Origin: Dysgonomonas sp. 520
Lineage (GTDB): Bacteria; Bacteroidota; Bacteroidia; Bacteroidales; Dysgonomonadaceae
DNA: 64,000 nt
NCBI RefSeq assembly: GCF_010501095.1
Contig: NZ_QVMP01000002.1
Span: forward strand, 173,280-237,279
Reading direction: 5' to 3'
Shown here: one piece after another, positions 32,112 to 41,681 of the stretch
Position numbering within the stretch: the stretch's first letter is position 1
Layout: the number at the start of each line of letters is the position of its first letter
Position numbers and translations under genes: made by a program
Notes under the pieces: model-generated
What the model was told of the DNA's origin: nothing
The model's database searches: none
The model's input: the letters and a program-made list of their open reading frames with translations, nothing else

Positions 32112-34571
32112 TCACATCGGATCTACGTCGAAATGTATAAGAAGTGATTTGCTGTCAGGCTCTGCCAAAAGCATCGATTTATACGCCTCAATCGACTCCC
32201 TGACCTTTTGAGGAGACAGTTTGGAGTCTATCTTTATCATTATCTTACGGATATAAAGAGTCTGCACACGAGATACCGACGGGCGTGTAGGACCCAGTAT
32301 TTTGTCGCCAAAAGACTGGCGAAGCATAAAAGCCAACCTCTCCGACCGCCGTTGGAGCAAAGCGTCATCTTTACATCTCATCGTAATAGAAATTATACGA
32401 TAAAAAGGTGGATATCCGAACAGTTTTCGTTCCTCTATCTGTAAATTATACATTGCTAAATAGTTGCCCTCTTTTACAAACTGAACGATCGGACTATTTG
32501 GCTGTGTTGTCTGTAAAATCACTACCCCCTGTTTGTCTTTCCGTCCGGCTCTGCCACTGACTTGCGTCATCATTTGGTATGCTCTTTCATGTGCCCTGAA
32601 ATCGGGATAATTGAGCATTGCATCTGCCGATAAAATGCCTACTACTGTCACATTTTCAAAGTCCAAGCCTTTCGATACCATTTGCGTGCCGATGAGTATA
32701 CTTGCCCTGTTTGCCGCAAAATCCGTAATTATCCGTTCATAACCATGTTTTCCACGGGTCGAGTCCAAATCCATTCGAAGTACTTTTTCATCGGGAAAAA
32801 CGGTCGAAACTTCTTCCTCTATCCGTTCGGTTCCATAACCGATAATATCGAGGCTATTTTCGGTCTTACACTCTGGACATAGCTTCGGAATACTGTATGT
32901 AGCACCACAATAGTGGCACAGCAGTATGTTCTGGATTTTATGATATGTGAGGCTCACATCGCAATGTTCGCATTTCAACGTCCATGCACACGACTTGCAC
33001 TCTATCACGGGAGCAAATCCCCGCCTGTTCTGAAAAAGAATAGATTGTTCGCCTTTTTGCAAAGAATTTCCCATTACATCGATCAAAACAGGAGAAAGTA
33101 TCGATTTCATCTGCTTTTTTCGTCGCAATTCACGCACATTTACCACCTCAATGGCTGGTAATTGCACATCCCGATGCCTTTTCATCAACGAAACCAAACC
33201 ATATTTGCCTGTGGTAGCATTAAAATATGTTTCGATGGAAGGGGTAGCCGTGCCAAGCAAGGTCTTTGCATTGTGCAGATGCGCCAAAAACAAGGCAGCG
33301 TCACGCGCATTGTACCGGGGCGCAGGTTCTTGCTGTTTGTAAGATGTTTCGTGCTCCTCGTCCACAATTATCAACCCCAAACTCTGAAATGGCAGGAAAA
33401 TTGACGAACGCACCCCCAGAATAACTTTTTTCGGATTGTCACCAATCAGGTTCTTCCAAACTTCGGCACGTTCATTATCGCTGAATTTGGAGTGATAAAC
33501 TGCCAATTGATCGCCAAATACATTTTTCAGGCGTTCGGTGATCTGTGTTGTAAGAGCAATTTCGGGCAACAGGTAGAGTGCTTGCCTACCCGATTCTATC
33601 GCATCTTTTATCATGCGGATATAAATCTCGGTTTTTCCGCTCGAAGTTACCCCGTGTAACAAAACAGCCGAGTGTTCCGCAAATTTACCGTTTATTTCGT
33701 TGTATGCCTCCTGCTGATATTGATTCAGGCTTTTGATGTTTTCGTGATTTGCTTCTCCAAAATTGAAACGGCTCGTTTCCACCGATTTTTTTTTGAGAAT
33801 GCCTCTCTCTATCAGTCCATCCAGAATGGCGGAAGATTGGCCTGTTTGCCGAAGCAATTCTTTCTTTGAAATAACAAACTTTTCGGAAGAAACGGCATTT
33901 TCCCTCAACGAAAGAAAATCGGCAAAAAGCTGCTGTTGTTTCTTCGCCCTTTTCAGGTTCTCATACAGAATGCTTAGTTCTTCGTCCGAAAAAGCGGAGG
34001 CCAAAGATATCATTGTCTCCGTTTTGGCAACATACCTGTTTTTGATGTCTTCGTTGATAGAAATAGCGTCTTTTTCCGACAGCGACTTGATGTAGGGAGC
34101 TATATTATTGATTCGTGTCAATTTTGACACTTCCGACACCTTAATCGCACAATCATCGGGCAGGGCATAGAATATTTTTTCTTCATTCGGCGAAAGAGGA
34201 TTATCGGCGATGAAATCGTAATTTTTGAAGATATATGTTTCACTTTCCAGTTTCAGGGCAGCAGGCATAGCTGCTTTATATACTTCACCCATCGTACACA
34301 TATAATAGAAAGCTACCCACGACCAAAATTTTATCTGCGAATCTGAGACAATCGGTCGGTCGTCGAGAAGAGTCTCAATCTCCTTTATATCGGGTCTTTT
34401 TTCGCTCGCTTCGTGCAAGTTGCTGACAATAGCTGTATAGAACCGCTTTTGTCCGAATTGCACAATAACCCGGCTACCCACCTCAATTTTCGCAGCCATA
34501 TCCGATGGAACGAAATAAGTGAAAACCCCTTGCAAGGGAAGCGGTACTATGACATCTGCATATAGTAGCAT
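32112..34571 (-). CDS. priA: Primosomal protein N' (replication restart helicase PriA)
   Basis: The 819 residues show the N-terminal DNA-binding domain (about 1-100) and a helicase core. Walker A is GVTSSGKTEIYIRMI, the DEAH-type box is IIVDEEHETSYKQ, and the GTATPSIETY, GRRGFAPVIE-like region and TQMVSKGLDF motifs follow. Two paired-cysteine zinc motifs are present (CKSCAWTLKCEHC and CHYCGATYSIPKLCPEC). PriA reloads the replisome at stalled forks. The gene lies 24 bp after an XRE-type regulator on the same strand, and the promoter is in front of that regulator. Confidence 0.97.
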   Translation of the reverse strand: MLLYADVIVPLPLQGVFTYFVPSDMAAKIEVGSRVIVQFGQKRFYTAIVSNLHEASEKRPDIKEIETLLDDRPIVSDSQIKFWSWVAFYYMCTMGEVYKAAMPAALKLESETYIFKNYDFIADNPLSPNEEKIFYALPDDCAIKVSEVSKLTRINNIAPYIKSLSEKDAISINEDIKNRYVAKTETMISLASAFSDEELSILYENLKRAKKQQQLFADFLSLRENAVSSEKFVISKKELLRQTGQSSAILDGLIERGILKKKSVETSRFNFGEANHENIKSLNQYQQEAYNEINGKFAEHSAVLLHGVTSSGKTEIYIRMIKDAIESGRQALYLLPEIALTTQITERLKNVFGDQLAVYHSKFSDNERAEVWKNLIGDNPKKVILGVRSSIFLPFQSLGLIIVDEEHETSYKQQEPAPRYNARDAALFLAHLHNAKTLLGTATPSIETYFNATTGKYGLVSLMKRHRDVQLPAIEVVNVRELRRKKQMKSILSPVLIDVMGNSLQKGEQSILFQNRRGFAPVIECKSCAWTLKCEHCDVSLTYHKIQNILLCHYCGATYSIPKLCPECKTENSLDIIGYGTERIEEEVSTVFPDEKVLRMDLDSTRGKHGYERIITDFAANRASILIGTQMVSKGLDFENVTVVGILSADAMLNYPDFRAHERAYQMMTQVSGRAGRKDKQGVVILQTTQPNSPIVQFVKEGNYLAMYNLQIEERKLFGYPPFYRIISITMRCKDDALLQRRSERLAFMLRQSFGDKILGPTRPSVSRVQTLYIRKIMIKIDSKLSPQKVRESIEAYKSMLLAEPDSKSLLIHFDVDPM

Positions 34572-34595
34572 AGGTCTTGTTATTGTTTTCTTATA

Positions 34596-35021
34596 TCACT
34601 TTTTGTTTTTATCGTCTAATAGTTTCTGCAACAGGGCGATTTTTTCCTGTTCCTTATCTAAGAGACGTTCAAAAAGTTTTACTATTTCTTCTACCGGATT
34701 ATAGTTGTGTGTGCTGTGATCTTCATCAACGAAATAGTCTACTGAACCATTGTTTGTTTCAATGTTGTTATTTTCAAAAATAACTGTTCTGGCTTCTTCT
34801 GCCATATTTTTCAGATAATCGACGGGAATACCGAGCGTATTGGCAAACTTTTCCAAAAGTTCTTCTTCTATCACCTCCATTTGTTCGTATCTCGAAACAG
34901 ATTGTTGCGACATTTTCATCCCATCTGCCAATGCTTCTTGTTTTACGCCTTTCTTCTTACGCCACCATTTGATGTTTCGCCCGTGGTGAACAATGTTGTT
35001 TGCTGAATTGTCTATTTCCAT
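34596..35021 (-). CDS. XRE-type helix-turn-helix regulator upstream of priA
   Basis: I chose the ATG at 35021 (141 residues, MEIDNSANNIVHHG). A longer frame would start from a TTG at 35048 that overlaps the TATATTTG promoter box at 35046-35053. Residues about 18-70 form an XRE HTH (KKKGVKQEALADGMKMSQQS), and the C-terminus is acidic, ending in a coiled-coil tail (VKLFERLLDKEQEKIALLQK). Paralogues of this type are common in Bacteroidetes. Being first in a two-gene unit with priA is of interest for stress-linked control, but no target is known. Confidence 0.85.
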   Translation of the reverse strand: MEIDNSANNIVHHGRNIKWWRKKKGVKQEALADGMKMSQQSVSRYEQMEVIEEELLEKFANTLGIPVDYLKNMAEEARTVIFENNNIETNNGSVDYFVDEDHSTHNYNPVEEIVKLFERLLDKEQEKIALLQKLLDDKNKK

Positions 35022-35045
35022 TGTTGATTGATTGTTTGTTTGTAA

Positions 35046-35053
35046 CAAATATA
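35046..35053 (-). promoter_or_regulatory. -7 box of the HTH-priA operon
   Basis: The minus strand reads TATATTTG, 24 bp before the ATG at 35021. It also decides against the upstream TTG start. Confidence 0.6.
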
Positions 35054-35175
35054 CGAATGAAATTTTATATCTGAGTAAGAATTTCGGAATTATTGGTAAA
35101 ACATTTGTGAATACTCACGCATGTTACATATAATATAATTTCCTTTGCCATATAAATAGAATAAATGGCATCAGA

Positions 35176-35493
35176 ATGAGAGTATTGTTCCTAATTTCGA
35201 AAATAGGATTCATAATAATGTGTGTTTCGGTGGTTTATGTTGCCGTTTGCTTGATAAAACATGGTGCGGAAAATCTTCCGCAAGATATTATAATCATTTT
35301 CTCGGCAGAAGTAATTGGAACAACAGCGTTTTGTTTAGTTTCCATAGAGTTGGATGAAAGAGCATCAAGAAGACGCATCAAAAAGAACCAACACAAACTT
35401 TACTTGCAACTATATACATACCTTATCGCCTCAATGCTCATTCTCCAAAACAGTGAGGAGATAATCAAAAATAAGAAAACCAACGAAAACTGA
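35176..35493 (+). CDS. Small membrane protein, two to three predicted segments
   Basis: The 105 residues have hydrophobic stretches at about 3-28, 38-57 and 80-92, separated by a basic loop (ERASRRRIKKNQHK). I do not recognise the family. It stands alone between the HTH-priA unit (divergent) and a hairpin near 35545-35570. Codon use is AT-rich but not extreme. It is supported by a regular frame and membrane topology only. Confidence 0.5.
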   Translation: MRVLFLISKIGFIIMCVSVVYVAVCLIKHGAENLPQDIIIIFSAEVIGTTAFCLVSIELDERASRRRIKKNQHKLYLQLYTYLIASMLILQNSEEIIKNKKTNEN

Positions 35494-35607
35494 ATAACAC
35501 TCTTGTCCTCAGAGATTTGTAATCCCACGCGAAGATAAAAAATATATGGACAGCTTTTCGCTATCCATACTCATTATATTTATTTCTTTGTATAATTTCT
35601 ACTTTAC

Positions 35608-35796
35608 TTAATATCTATAATATTTGCTCTTTCTATCAAGTTCTTTCATCATCTCTTTCTTTTCTTGCTCTTTTTTCTCTTTTTCGTATTTGTCTTTTTT
35701 ATCATAATACATCCAAACTACAATTATCCCAAAAATTGTAATAAAGAATATGAAGAATTTTATTTTGTCAGCTTTAGTCTGGTTATTTCTGCCCAT
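35608..35796 (-). CDS. Very small single-pass membrane protein
   Basis: The 62 residues have one transmembrane helix at about 13-30 (FFIFFITIFGIIVVWMYY), followed by a strongly charged cytoplasmic-looking helix rich in Lys and Glu. The start MGRNNQTKADK is basic. No homologous family is recognised. It stands alone; such small proteins are easily over-predicted, but the helix plus charged tail is coherent. Confidence 0.4.
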   Translation of the reverse strand: MGRNNQTKADKIKFFIFFITIFGIIVVWMYYDKKDKYEKEKKEQEKKEMMKELDRKSKYYRY

Positions 35797-36417
35797 AGTT
35801 TTATAATTTTTAAAGTTTATGTTATTCAGTACAATTTCTATGCTGCAAATTTATAAAAAACCTTACCTCAACTTTCGAAAAAAATCCTTTTAACTTTCGT
35901 ATTTTAACACTTTACATTCCGGGATTTATAACCTCGGGATTGCTATTTCCCGAATTGTGAATCCTATGCGGCGATCTGGCGCCTAGTCCTTACAATGCTA
36001 CTTGCCATGTTTTCCCTCAATCACAAAAATTAATATATTTTATCATACTTTGTTGCAGCTTTTTTGTTCATATATTTATCTATATACATAGAAGCAATGC
36101 CAATCGGTAGTTGGGGTTTATTATTTTCCGGATTTAAAATCCGGAGAGTAGCCAAGCATGGGATTGCAAATCCCATGAGACGACAGATGTGTAGGGGTGG
36201 GGTATTATTGTAGGGGTCAGTGTTGACTACATTACATTCCGTCGAAACAACGTTCGACGAAACGTATGTGAGTCAATGTTATTTCTACTCCATCCGAAAG
36301 CATGACAAAGCTTGTCTTTCGGAGTTGTATTTTTTAGATTTTTTGCGATTCTACTAAATAGAATCGACTAACAATAAATTATTTACAATATTATTCAATA
36401 TAAATTTTATTAGAATT
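35797..36417. other. Repeat-rich intergenic region
   Basis: This 621-bp gap has no credible gene. It holds the mosaic repeat at 36095-36186, GTAGGGGTGGGG-type sequence near 36191-36220, and inverted fragments such as CGAAACAACGTTCGACGAA near 36243. A pairing of CCGAAAGCATGACAAAGCTT with GTCTTTCGG lies near 36295-36322. The last 60 bp are the AT-rich leader of the NigD-like gene. Confidence 0.5.
36095..36186 (+). repeat. Mosaic intergenic palindromic repeat, copy 1
   Basis: It contains CAATGCCAATCGGTAGTTG, the palindrome TCCGGATTTAAAATCCGGA and the palindrome CATGGGATTGCAAATCCCATG (each within 21 bases), then GACGACA. The same blocks in the same order occur at 44505-44670. Confidence 0.7.
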
Positions 36418-37158
36418 ATGAAAACGTTGAGATTTTTTTTAATGATGATAGGGATTGTAAGTGTAGCCCTGATTTTTCAATCATGTCTTGATGATGACGA
36501 CGATTATTGGAGCAAAAGACTACCCAATGCCCTTGTGACAGTGAAGCCGGTCAGCGGAGATTCATTTTACATGCAATTGGACGACAACACAACCTTGTTT
36601 CCCACAAATATGAAATCGTCTCCTTATGGAGACAGGGAAGTAAGAGCTCTTGTCAATTATAAGAAGGTGAATAAACCTAGCGAAGGATACGATATAGCTG
36701 TTTCCATTAATTGGATAGATAGTATCCTGACAAAACAGATGGCTCCCGATTTAGGATTGGAGAACGATGAAATATACGGAGCAGATCCGGTAGAGATTAT
36801 TAACGACTGGGTAACAATAGCCGAAGACGGCTACCTGACTCTCCGGTTCAGGACAATATTCGGAAATTCAAGTAAGGCTCATTATGTGAATTTGTTGGCT
36901 AGTTCCGATGCAGACAATCTTTATGAGGTAGAATTCAGGCACAATGCCTACGGAGATGTTCATGGCTATGAGCAAGACGGGTTGGTAGCATTCAACCTGA
37001 ACAGCTTACCCGATACGGAAGGCAAAACAGTTAAGTTGAGGCTGAAGTGGAAATCGTTTAGCGGCGACAAGTTTACTGAGTTTGATTATTGCACACGCAA
37101 ATCAACTCCTGCCAGTTCTGCTATAACTTCGGAAAGAAGCAATGCCAAACTGAAATAG
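36418..37158 (+). CDS. NigD-like lipoprotein
   Basis: The 246-residue protein has a lipoprotein signal peptide with lipobox FQSC (Cys near 23) followed by an acidic run (LDDDDDYW), which usually marks surface-exposed Bacteroidetes lipoproteins. The body matches the two-domain NigD-like layout: an N-terminal OB-like strand set (ALVTVKPVSGDSFYMQLDDN) and a C-terminal beta domain with DWVTIAEDGYLTLRFRT and HNAYGD. NigD was first described near bacteriocin genes of Prevotella; the general role is unknown. A terminator follows at 37174-37214. Confidence 0.85.
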   Translation: MKTLRFFLMMIGIVSVALIFQSCLDDDDDYWSKRLPNALVTVKPVSGDSFYMQLDDNTTLFPTNMKSSPYGDREVRALVNYKKVNKPSEGYDIAVSINWIDSILTKQMAPDLGLENDEIYGADPVEIINDWVTIAEDGYLTLRFRTIFGNSSKAHYVNLLASSDADNLYEVEFRHNAYGDVHGYEQDGLVAFNLNSLPDTEGKTVKLRLKWKSFSGDKFTEFDYCTRKSTPASSAITSERSNAKLK

Positions 37159-37173
37159 ACGCATTTTGTAAGC

Positions 37174-37214
37174 AAAAAAGGATAGTCCGAATTATTTTCA
37201 GGCTATCCTTTTTT
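37174..37214. terminator. Bidirectional terminator between NigD-like gene and cysS
   Basis: AAAAAAGGATAG (37174-37185) and CTATCCTTTTTT (37203-37214) form a perfect 12-bp stem between convergent genes. Confidence 0.9.
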
Positions 37215-37234
37215 CTATTTTCAACAGAGGGGAT

Positions 37235-38707
37235 TTATCTCAACTTCCACTCGGTTCCGTCTTTTCCGTCTTTTATATCGAAACCTATTCTGTTCAGTTC
37301 GTCCCTTATCTTGTCCGAAGTAGCCCAATCTTTATTAGCCTTAGCTTCGGCTCTTATTTGCAGCAAAAGGTCAACCGCCTTGCCAAACGCTTCCTGACCT
37401 GCCGAATTTTGTCCTTGCTCGTTTTGGATGCCCAGCAAATCGAAAAGGAAAGTATCGAAAAATTCTTTCAATACAACAACATCTTCTTTCGTAAGGCTAA
37501 CTGTCCCTGCTATCGCCGAGTTTATTGTTGTTGCCGCATCGCACAAATGAGCGATAACAATGGCGGTGTTAAGGTCGTCGTTCATTGCATCGTAGCATTT
37601 CTGACTCAGTCCTGCCACATCAACCGACGAGGTTTCCGACACAGCGATTTTACCTAACCGTGCATACGCATCTAAAAGTCTCGACAATGCCTTTTCCGAA
37701 GCCTGCAAAGCCTCATTGCTGAAGTCGACGGTGCTGCGGTAGTGCGCTTGCAAAATGAAAAAGCGGATAGTCATCGGCGAATAGGCTTGTGTAAGCATTG
37801 GATGAGAACCGGTGAAGAATTCGTCGAGCGTGATAAAATTGCCTAACGATTTCCCCATTTTCTGACCACCCACAGTAATCATATTGTTGTGCATCCAATA
37901 TTTCACCACCCGATGCTTTTCTACGGCGGTGTTCTGGGCTATCTCACATTCGTGGTGAGGGAACATCAGGTCGAGCCCTCCGCCATGAATGTCGAATTCC
38001 GTCCCCAGATACTTGATGCTCATAGCAGAACATTCTATATGCCATCCCGGAAAACCATCACCCCAAGGAGATGGCCACCTCATAATATGTTCGGGCGATG
38101 CCTTTTTCCACAAGGCAAAATCTACCTTGCTGCGCTTCTCGTCTTGCCCGTCAAGTTCGCGGGTAGTGTTCAGCATTTCTTCTATATTGCGATGCGAAAG
38201 GATGCCGTAGTCGTAATCTTTGTTGTATTTCACCACATCAAAATATACAGACCCGTTGCTCTCGTAAGCATATCCGTTTTCCAATATTTTTTCAACAGCC
38301 GCTATCTGCTCGATAATGTGCCCTGAGGCATGAGGTTCGATAGACGGGGGAAGCACATTCAAGGCTTCAATAGCTTTATGGTATCGGTTGGTATAAAATT
38401 GAACCACTTCCATCGGTTCAAGTTGTTCCAATCGAGCTTTTTTCTCAATCTTATCATCCCCGTTGTCCGAATCGTTTTCCAGATGTCCTACATCGGTTAT
38501 ATTGCGCACATAACGCACCTTGTAGCCTATGTGGGTCAGATAGCGGAACAATATATCGAATGTGATAGATGGCCGGGCATGCCCCAAATGGGCATCGCCG
38601 TATACAGTAGGCCCACAAACATACAAGCCCACATGAGGCGGTGTTATCGGTTCAAATACTTCTTTTTCTCTGCTAAGGGTATTGTAAATAGATAATTTTT
38701 GTTCCAT
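37235..38707 (-). CDS. cysS: Cysteinyl-tRNA synthetase
   Basis: The 490-residue class I synthetase joins cysteine to tRNA-Cys. Key features are the zinc/active-site start [17 protein letters not shown] (with HLGH as the HIGH motif), [10 protein letters not shown], the zinc ligands in HHECEIAQ and KMGKSLGN as the KMSKS motif. The C-terminal anticodon-binding helices end with [11 protein letters not shown]. The length is normal for the family. A TATATTTG box is 28 bp upstream. It is transcribed toward the shared terminator with the NigD-like gene. Confidence 0.98.
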   Translation of the reverse strand: MEQKLSIYNTLSREKEVFEPITPPHVGLYVCGPTVYGDAHLGHARPSITFDILFRYLTHIGYKVRYVRNITDVGHLENDSDNGDDKIEKKARLEQLEPMEVVQFYTNRYHKAIEALNVLPPSIEPHASGHIIEQIAAVEKILENGYAYESNGSVYFDVVKYNKDYDYGILSHRNIEEMLNTTRELDGQDEKRSKVDFALWKKASPEHIMRWPSPWGDGFPGWHIECSAMSIKYLGTEFDIHGGGLDLMFPHHECEIAQNTAVEKHRVVKYWMHNNMITVGGQKMGKSLGNFITLDEFFTGSHPMLTQAYSPMTIRFFILQAHYRSTVDFSNEALQASEKALSRLLDAYARLGKIAVSETSSVDVAGLSQKCYDAMNDDLNTAIVIAHLCDAATTINSAIAGTVSLTKEDVVVLKEFFDTFLFDLLGIQNEQGQNSAGQEAFGKAVDLLLQIRAEAKANKDWATSDKIRDELNRIGFDIKDGKDGTEWKLR

Positions 38708-38734
38708 TCCTGTTATGCCATTAATTTAAGGATA

Positions 38735-38742
38735 CAAATATA
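38735..38742 (-). promoter_or_regulatory. -7 box of cysS
   Basis: The minus strand reads TATATTTG, 27 bp before the ATG at 38707. Confidence 0.6.
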
Positions 38743-38788
38743 ATCTTTTCAGATTATACATGAACATTTTAAATAAGAAATGATTATG

Positions 38789-39478
38789 TCAACTGTTTGT
38801 TACTTTGTTGAATATATCTTCGATAGAATCGACATTTTTTGCCTTTTCATCGAAAACAATCTTACCATTGTTGATGATAATGTAACGATTGCAAACGCTG
38901 ATTGTCTGGTGCAGATTGTGAGACGAAAAAAGGATAATTCTGGTTTTGCCCAACTCAGAAAGAATTTCATGTATTTCATTTTGCTGATGAGGGTCTAGTC
39001 CGCTTGTCGGTTCATCCAGAATCAGAAAACCGGGGTTATGGATAAGTGCTTGCCCCAAGCCTACCCGTTGCCTGTTGCCTTTCGACAGAGATTGGATTTT
39101 CTTTTTGTATTCTTTCCTCAGTCCAACTCTTTCTATTACGCTTTCAACGGCATTTTTTCTATCATTCAGGTTGTAAATAGATGCAACATATCCGAGGTAT
39201 TCCTTCACATACATATCTCCGTACAACGGATTATCTTCGGGCAGATAGCCGATATGTTTTTTTGCTTCTATTGCATCGGCTACAATGTCATGGCCAAAAA
39301 CAGAAACCTGTCCGCTGTCAGCACCTAATACTCCGGTCATAATTTTTATCGTTGTAGATTTTCCTGCGCCGTTCACGCCTAGAAAAGCAACGATTTCGCC
39401 CGATGAAAGCTGAAAACTCACATCATCAACGGCCATTTGCGAGCCGAACTTTTTGGTTATGTTATTTACTTTGATCAA
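38789..39478 (-). CDS. ABC transporter ATP-binding protein, GldA-like
   Basis: The 229 residues contain Walker A GVNGAGKSTT, the Q-loop region YLPEDNPLYGDMYV, signature LSKGNRQRVGLGQA, Walker B FLILDEPTSGLD and the H-loop SSHNLHQ. The YLPE(D/H)NPLYxDMYVxEYL stretch is shared with GldA, the ATPase of the Flavobacterium gliding system, and related exporters. The protein is about 70 residues shorter than GldA and no permease gene lies beside it. The first codon is TTG at 39478 (TTGATCAAAG), with no in-frame ATG until residue 15, inside the first strand. Confidence 0.85.
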   Translation of the reverse strand: MIKVNNITKKFGSQMAVDDVSFQLSSGEIVAFLGVNGAGKSTTIKIMTGVLGADSGQVSVFGHDIVADAIEAKKHIGYLPEDNPLYGDMYVKEYLGYVASIYNLNDRKNAVESVIERVGLRKEYKKKIQSLSKGNRQRVGLGQALIHNPGFLILDEPTSGLDPHQQNEIHEILSELGKTRIILFSSHNLHQTISVCNRYIIINNGKIVFDEKAKNVDSIEDIFNKVTNS

Positions 39479-39535
39479 AAGTTTATATTATTCAATATAT
39501 TTTGTCATCCTGAGCATGACAATAAAAATACGACC

Positions 39536-41395
39536 TTAAAAATTCTGCATATCGCAAAGTTTCCTGTAATATCCATTCAGGTTATACAACTCTTCATGAT
39601 AGCCACGTTCAACAATCCGCCCCTCGTGAAGAACGCAGATTTCATCGGCACTTTTTATGGTTGACAGGCGATGGGCAATGACAACCGTCGTACGATTTTT
39701 CATAAGGTTTTCGAGAGCTTCCTGCACCAGTTTTTCCGACTCGGTATCCAGAGCAGACGTAGCCTCATCCAATATCAATATCTGAGGATTTTTCAATATT
39801 GCACGGGCAATACTGATTCGCTGACGCTGACCTCCCGATAGTTTTCCTCCTCGGTCGCCAATATTTGTTTCGTATTGATTTTCGGTTGCCATAATAAAAT
39901 CGTGTGCATTGGCTATTTTTGCAGCCTCAATCACCTGCTCCATTGTGGCACTCTCTACTCCGAAAGTGATATTATTGTAAAAAGTATCGTTGAAAAGGAT
40001 AGCTTCTTGATTTACGTTCCCCATCAACGAGCGGAGTTGATGTGTATTCGCATCCTTGATATCTACACCATCAATGGCAATTGCGCCTTTAGTTACATCA
40101 TAAAACCGGGGCAGGAGGTCTACCATTGTCGACTTGCCCGAACCCGACTGACCAACCAAGGCTATTGTCTTTCCTTTTGGGATTGTCAGTTCTATATCTT
40201 TCAACACCCAATTACCATTCTCACGGTATTCGAACCATACATTTTTATATTCGATCTTATCGTTGAATTCGATAGTTTTTGGCTCCTCAGGTTCAATGAT
40301 ATTGTTTTCGGCTTTCAGTATCTTGTCAATACGCTCCATCGAGGCCAATCCTTTCTGAATAGCATAATGCGCCTTAGAAAATTCTTTCGCCGGATTAATG
40401 ATACTGTAAAACATCACCAGATAGAACATGAAGCTGGGAGCGGTAATTGCCGCACTATTCGACAGAATCAGGTTACCGCCATACCACAATACAATGGCTA
40501 TTGTAGTGGTTCCCAAAAATTCGCTCATCGGGTGTGCCAATTGCTGACGGCGGTTGATACGGTTTGTCATTTTTCGCAAAACATCTCCTTCACGATGAAA
40601 ACGATCCGACATTTTCCCTTCAGCGTTGAATGCTTTAATTATCCTCAATCCACCGAGGGTTTCTTCTATCTGAGACATCAGTTCGCCCCATTTCGACTGA
40701 GCTTCGGAAGATTTCCTTTTCAGGGTTTTACCCACACGCCCCATCACAAAACCCGACACGGGCAGCAAGATAAGGACGAAAATGGTCAACTCCCAACTGA
40801 TAACCAACATCGTGGTGAAATAAACCATAATCAGTATAGGGTTTTTGAAGAGCATATCCAACGAACTCATCACAGAGTTTTCCACTTCTCCCACATCACC
40901 CGTCATACGCCCGATAATATCGCCCTTGCGTTCTTCGGAAAAGAAACCCAGAGGAAGCGACAATATTTTATCGTTGATCTGATTGCGGATATCCCTCACA
41001 ACGCCTGTGCGGATGGGCACAAGGTAGAAGGAGCTGAGATAAGTTACTCCCGTTTTTATAAGGGTCATAATCACCAGTGCGATGGAAAGGAAAAGCAGCG
41101 TATTAGCCGCACCATACACCTGAACCGAATCGTAGGTGTACCAATAAAAATTATTCTTTGCTATGGTGCCAAACTCCCCTATCTTACTGAAAATGGAGCC
41201 GTCGCCTAAAGCATTCCAAGGCATATATTCGTAGGTAGTATCATCTGTCTTGAACAATATACCAAGTATGGGCATGATCAGGGCAAAGGAAAACACATTA
41301 AGAATTGCCGACAGGATGTTAAATATAAAACTAAGAACCAGTTGCCTCTTATATGGCGGAATAAAACGTCTGAGAATTTTTATAAAATCTTTCAT
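39536..41395 (-). CDS. ABC exporter, fused membrane and ATPase domains (MsbA-like)
   Basis: The 619-residue half-transporter has six predicted membrane helices in residues 1-330 (the first at about 17-45). The ATPase spans 370-619: Walker A GQSGSGKSTMVDL, signature LSGGQRQRISIARA, Walker B ILILDEATSALD and the H-loop IAHRLSTI. It would work as a homodimer; MsbA-type lipid or drug export is the usual role. Relative to E. coli MsbA there is an insertion of about 40 residues between the first two helices (TDDTTYEYMPWNALGDG). It is a single gene, 57 bp from the GldA-like gene on the same strand. Confidence 0.9.
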   Translation of the reverse strand: MKDFIKILRRFIPPYKRQLVLSFIFNILSAILNVFSFALIMPILGILFKTDDTTYEYMPWNALGDGSIFSKIGEFGTIAKNNFYWYTYDSVQVYGAANTLLFLSIALVIMTLIKTGVTYLSSFYLVPIRTGVVRDIRNQINDKILSLPLGFFSEERKGDIIGRMTGDVGEVENSVMSSLDMLFKNPILIMVYFTTMLVISWELTIFVLILLPVSGFVMGRVGKTLKRKSSEAQSKWGELMSQIEETLGGLRIIKAFNAEGKMSDRFHREGDVLRKMTNRINRRQQLAHPMSEFLGTTTIAIVLWYGGNLILSNSAAITAPSFMFYLVMFYSIINPAKEFSKAHYAIQKGLASMERIDKILKAENNIIEPEEPKTIEFNDKIEYKNVWFEYRENGNWVLKDIELTIPKGKTIALVGQSGSGKSTMVDLLPRFYDVTKGAIAIDGVDIKDANTHQLRSLMGNVNQEAILFNDTFYNNITFGVESATMEQVIEAAKIANAHDFIMATENQYETNIGDRGGKLSGGQRQRISIARAILKNPQILILDEATSALDTESEKLVQEALENLMKNRTTVVIAHRLSTIKSADEICVLHEGRIVERGYHEELYNLNGYYRKLCDMQNF

Positions 41396-41681
41396 TAAGA
41401 ATGATATAAAAGTTATGAGTTACAAGTAAACAAGTTGATGTCGATGTGAACTCTTTATTAAAAATAAAAAACGGCTGCAAGTTACTAATAAAATCTTTTG
41501 CATTTTCAATAAGAGATTTGGCAGGCAATATTTTTCACTATAACTATATGAACAACCCTCTTTTTTGTAAAAAAATATTAAAATTTGACTTTTTGCGATC
41601 TCTCATTAAACCTTTTTACGAAAATTTGGTCTTAAATGTCTAACCCGGAAACAAAAGATTAGGTAATTCAATTAAATCAAG

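Noticed and set aside
39875-41209. Open frame of 444 codons on the plus strand
   Set aside because: It is antisense to the ABC exporter, whose motifs are all intact; the product has a Cys/His-rich random composition.
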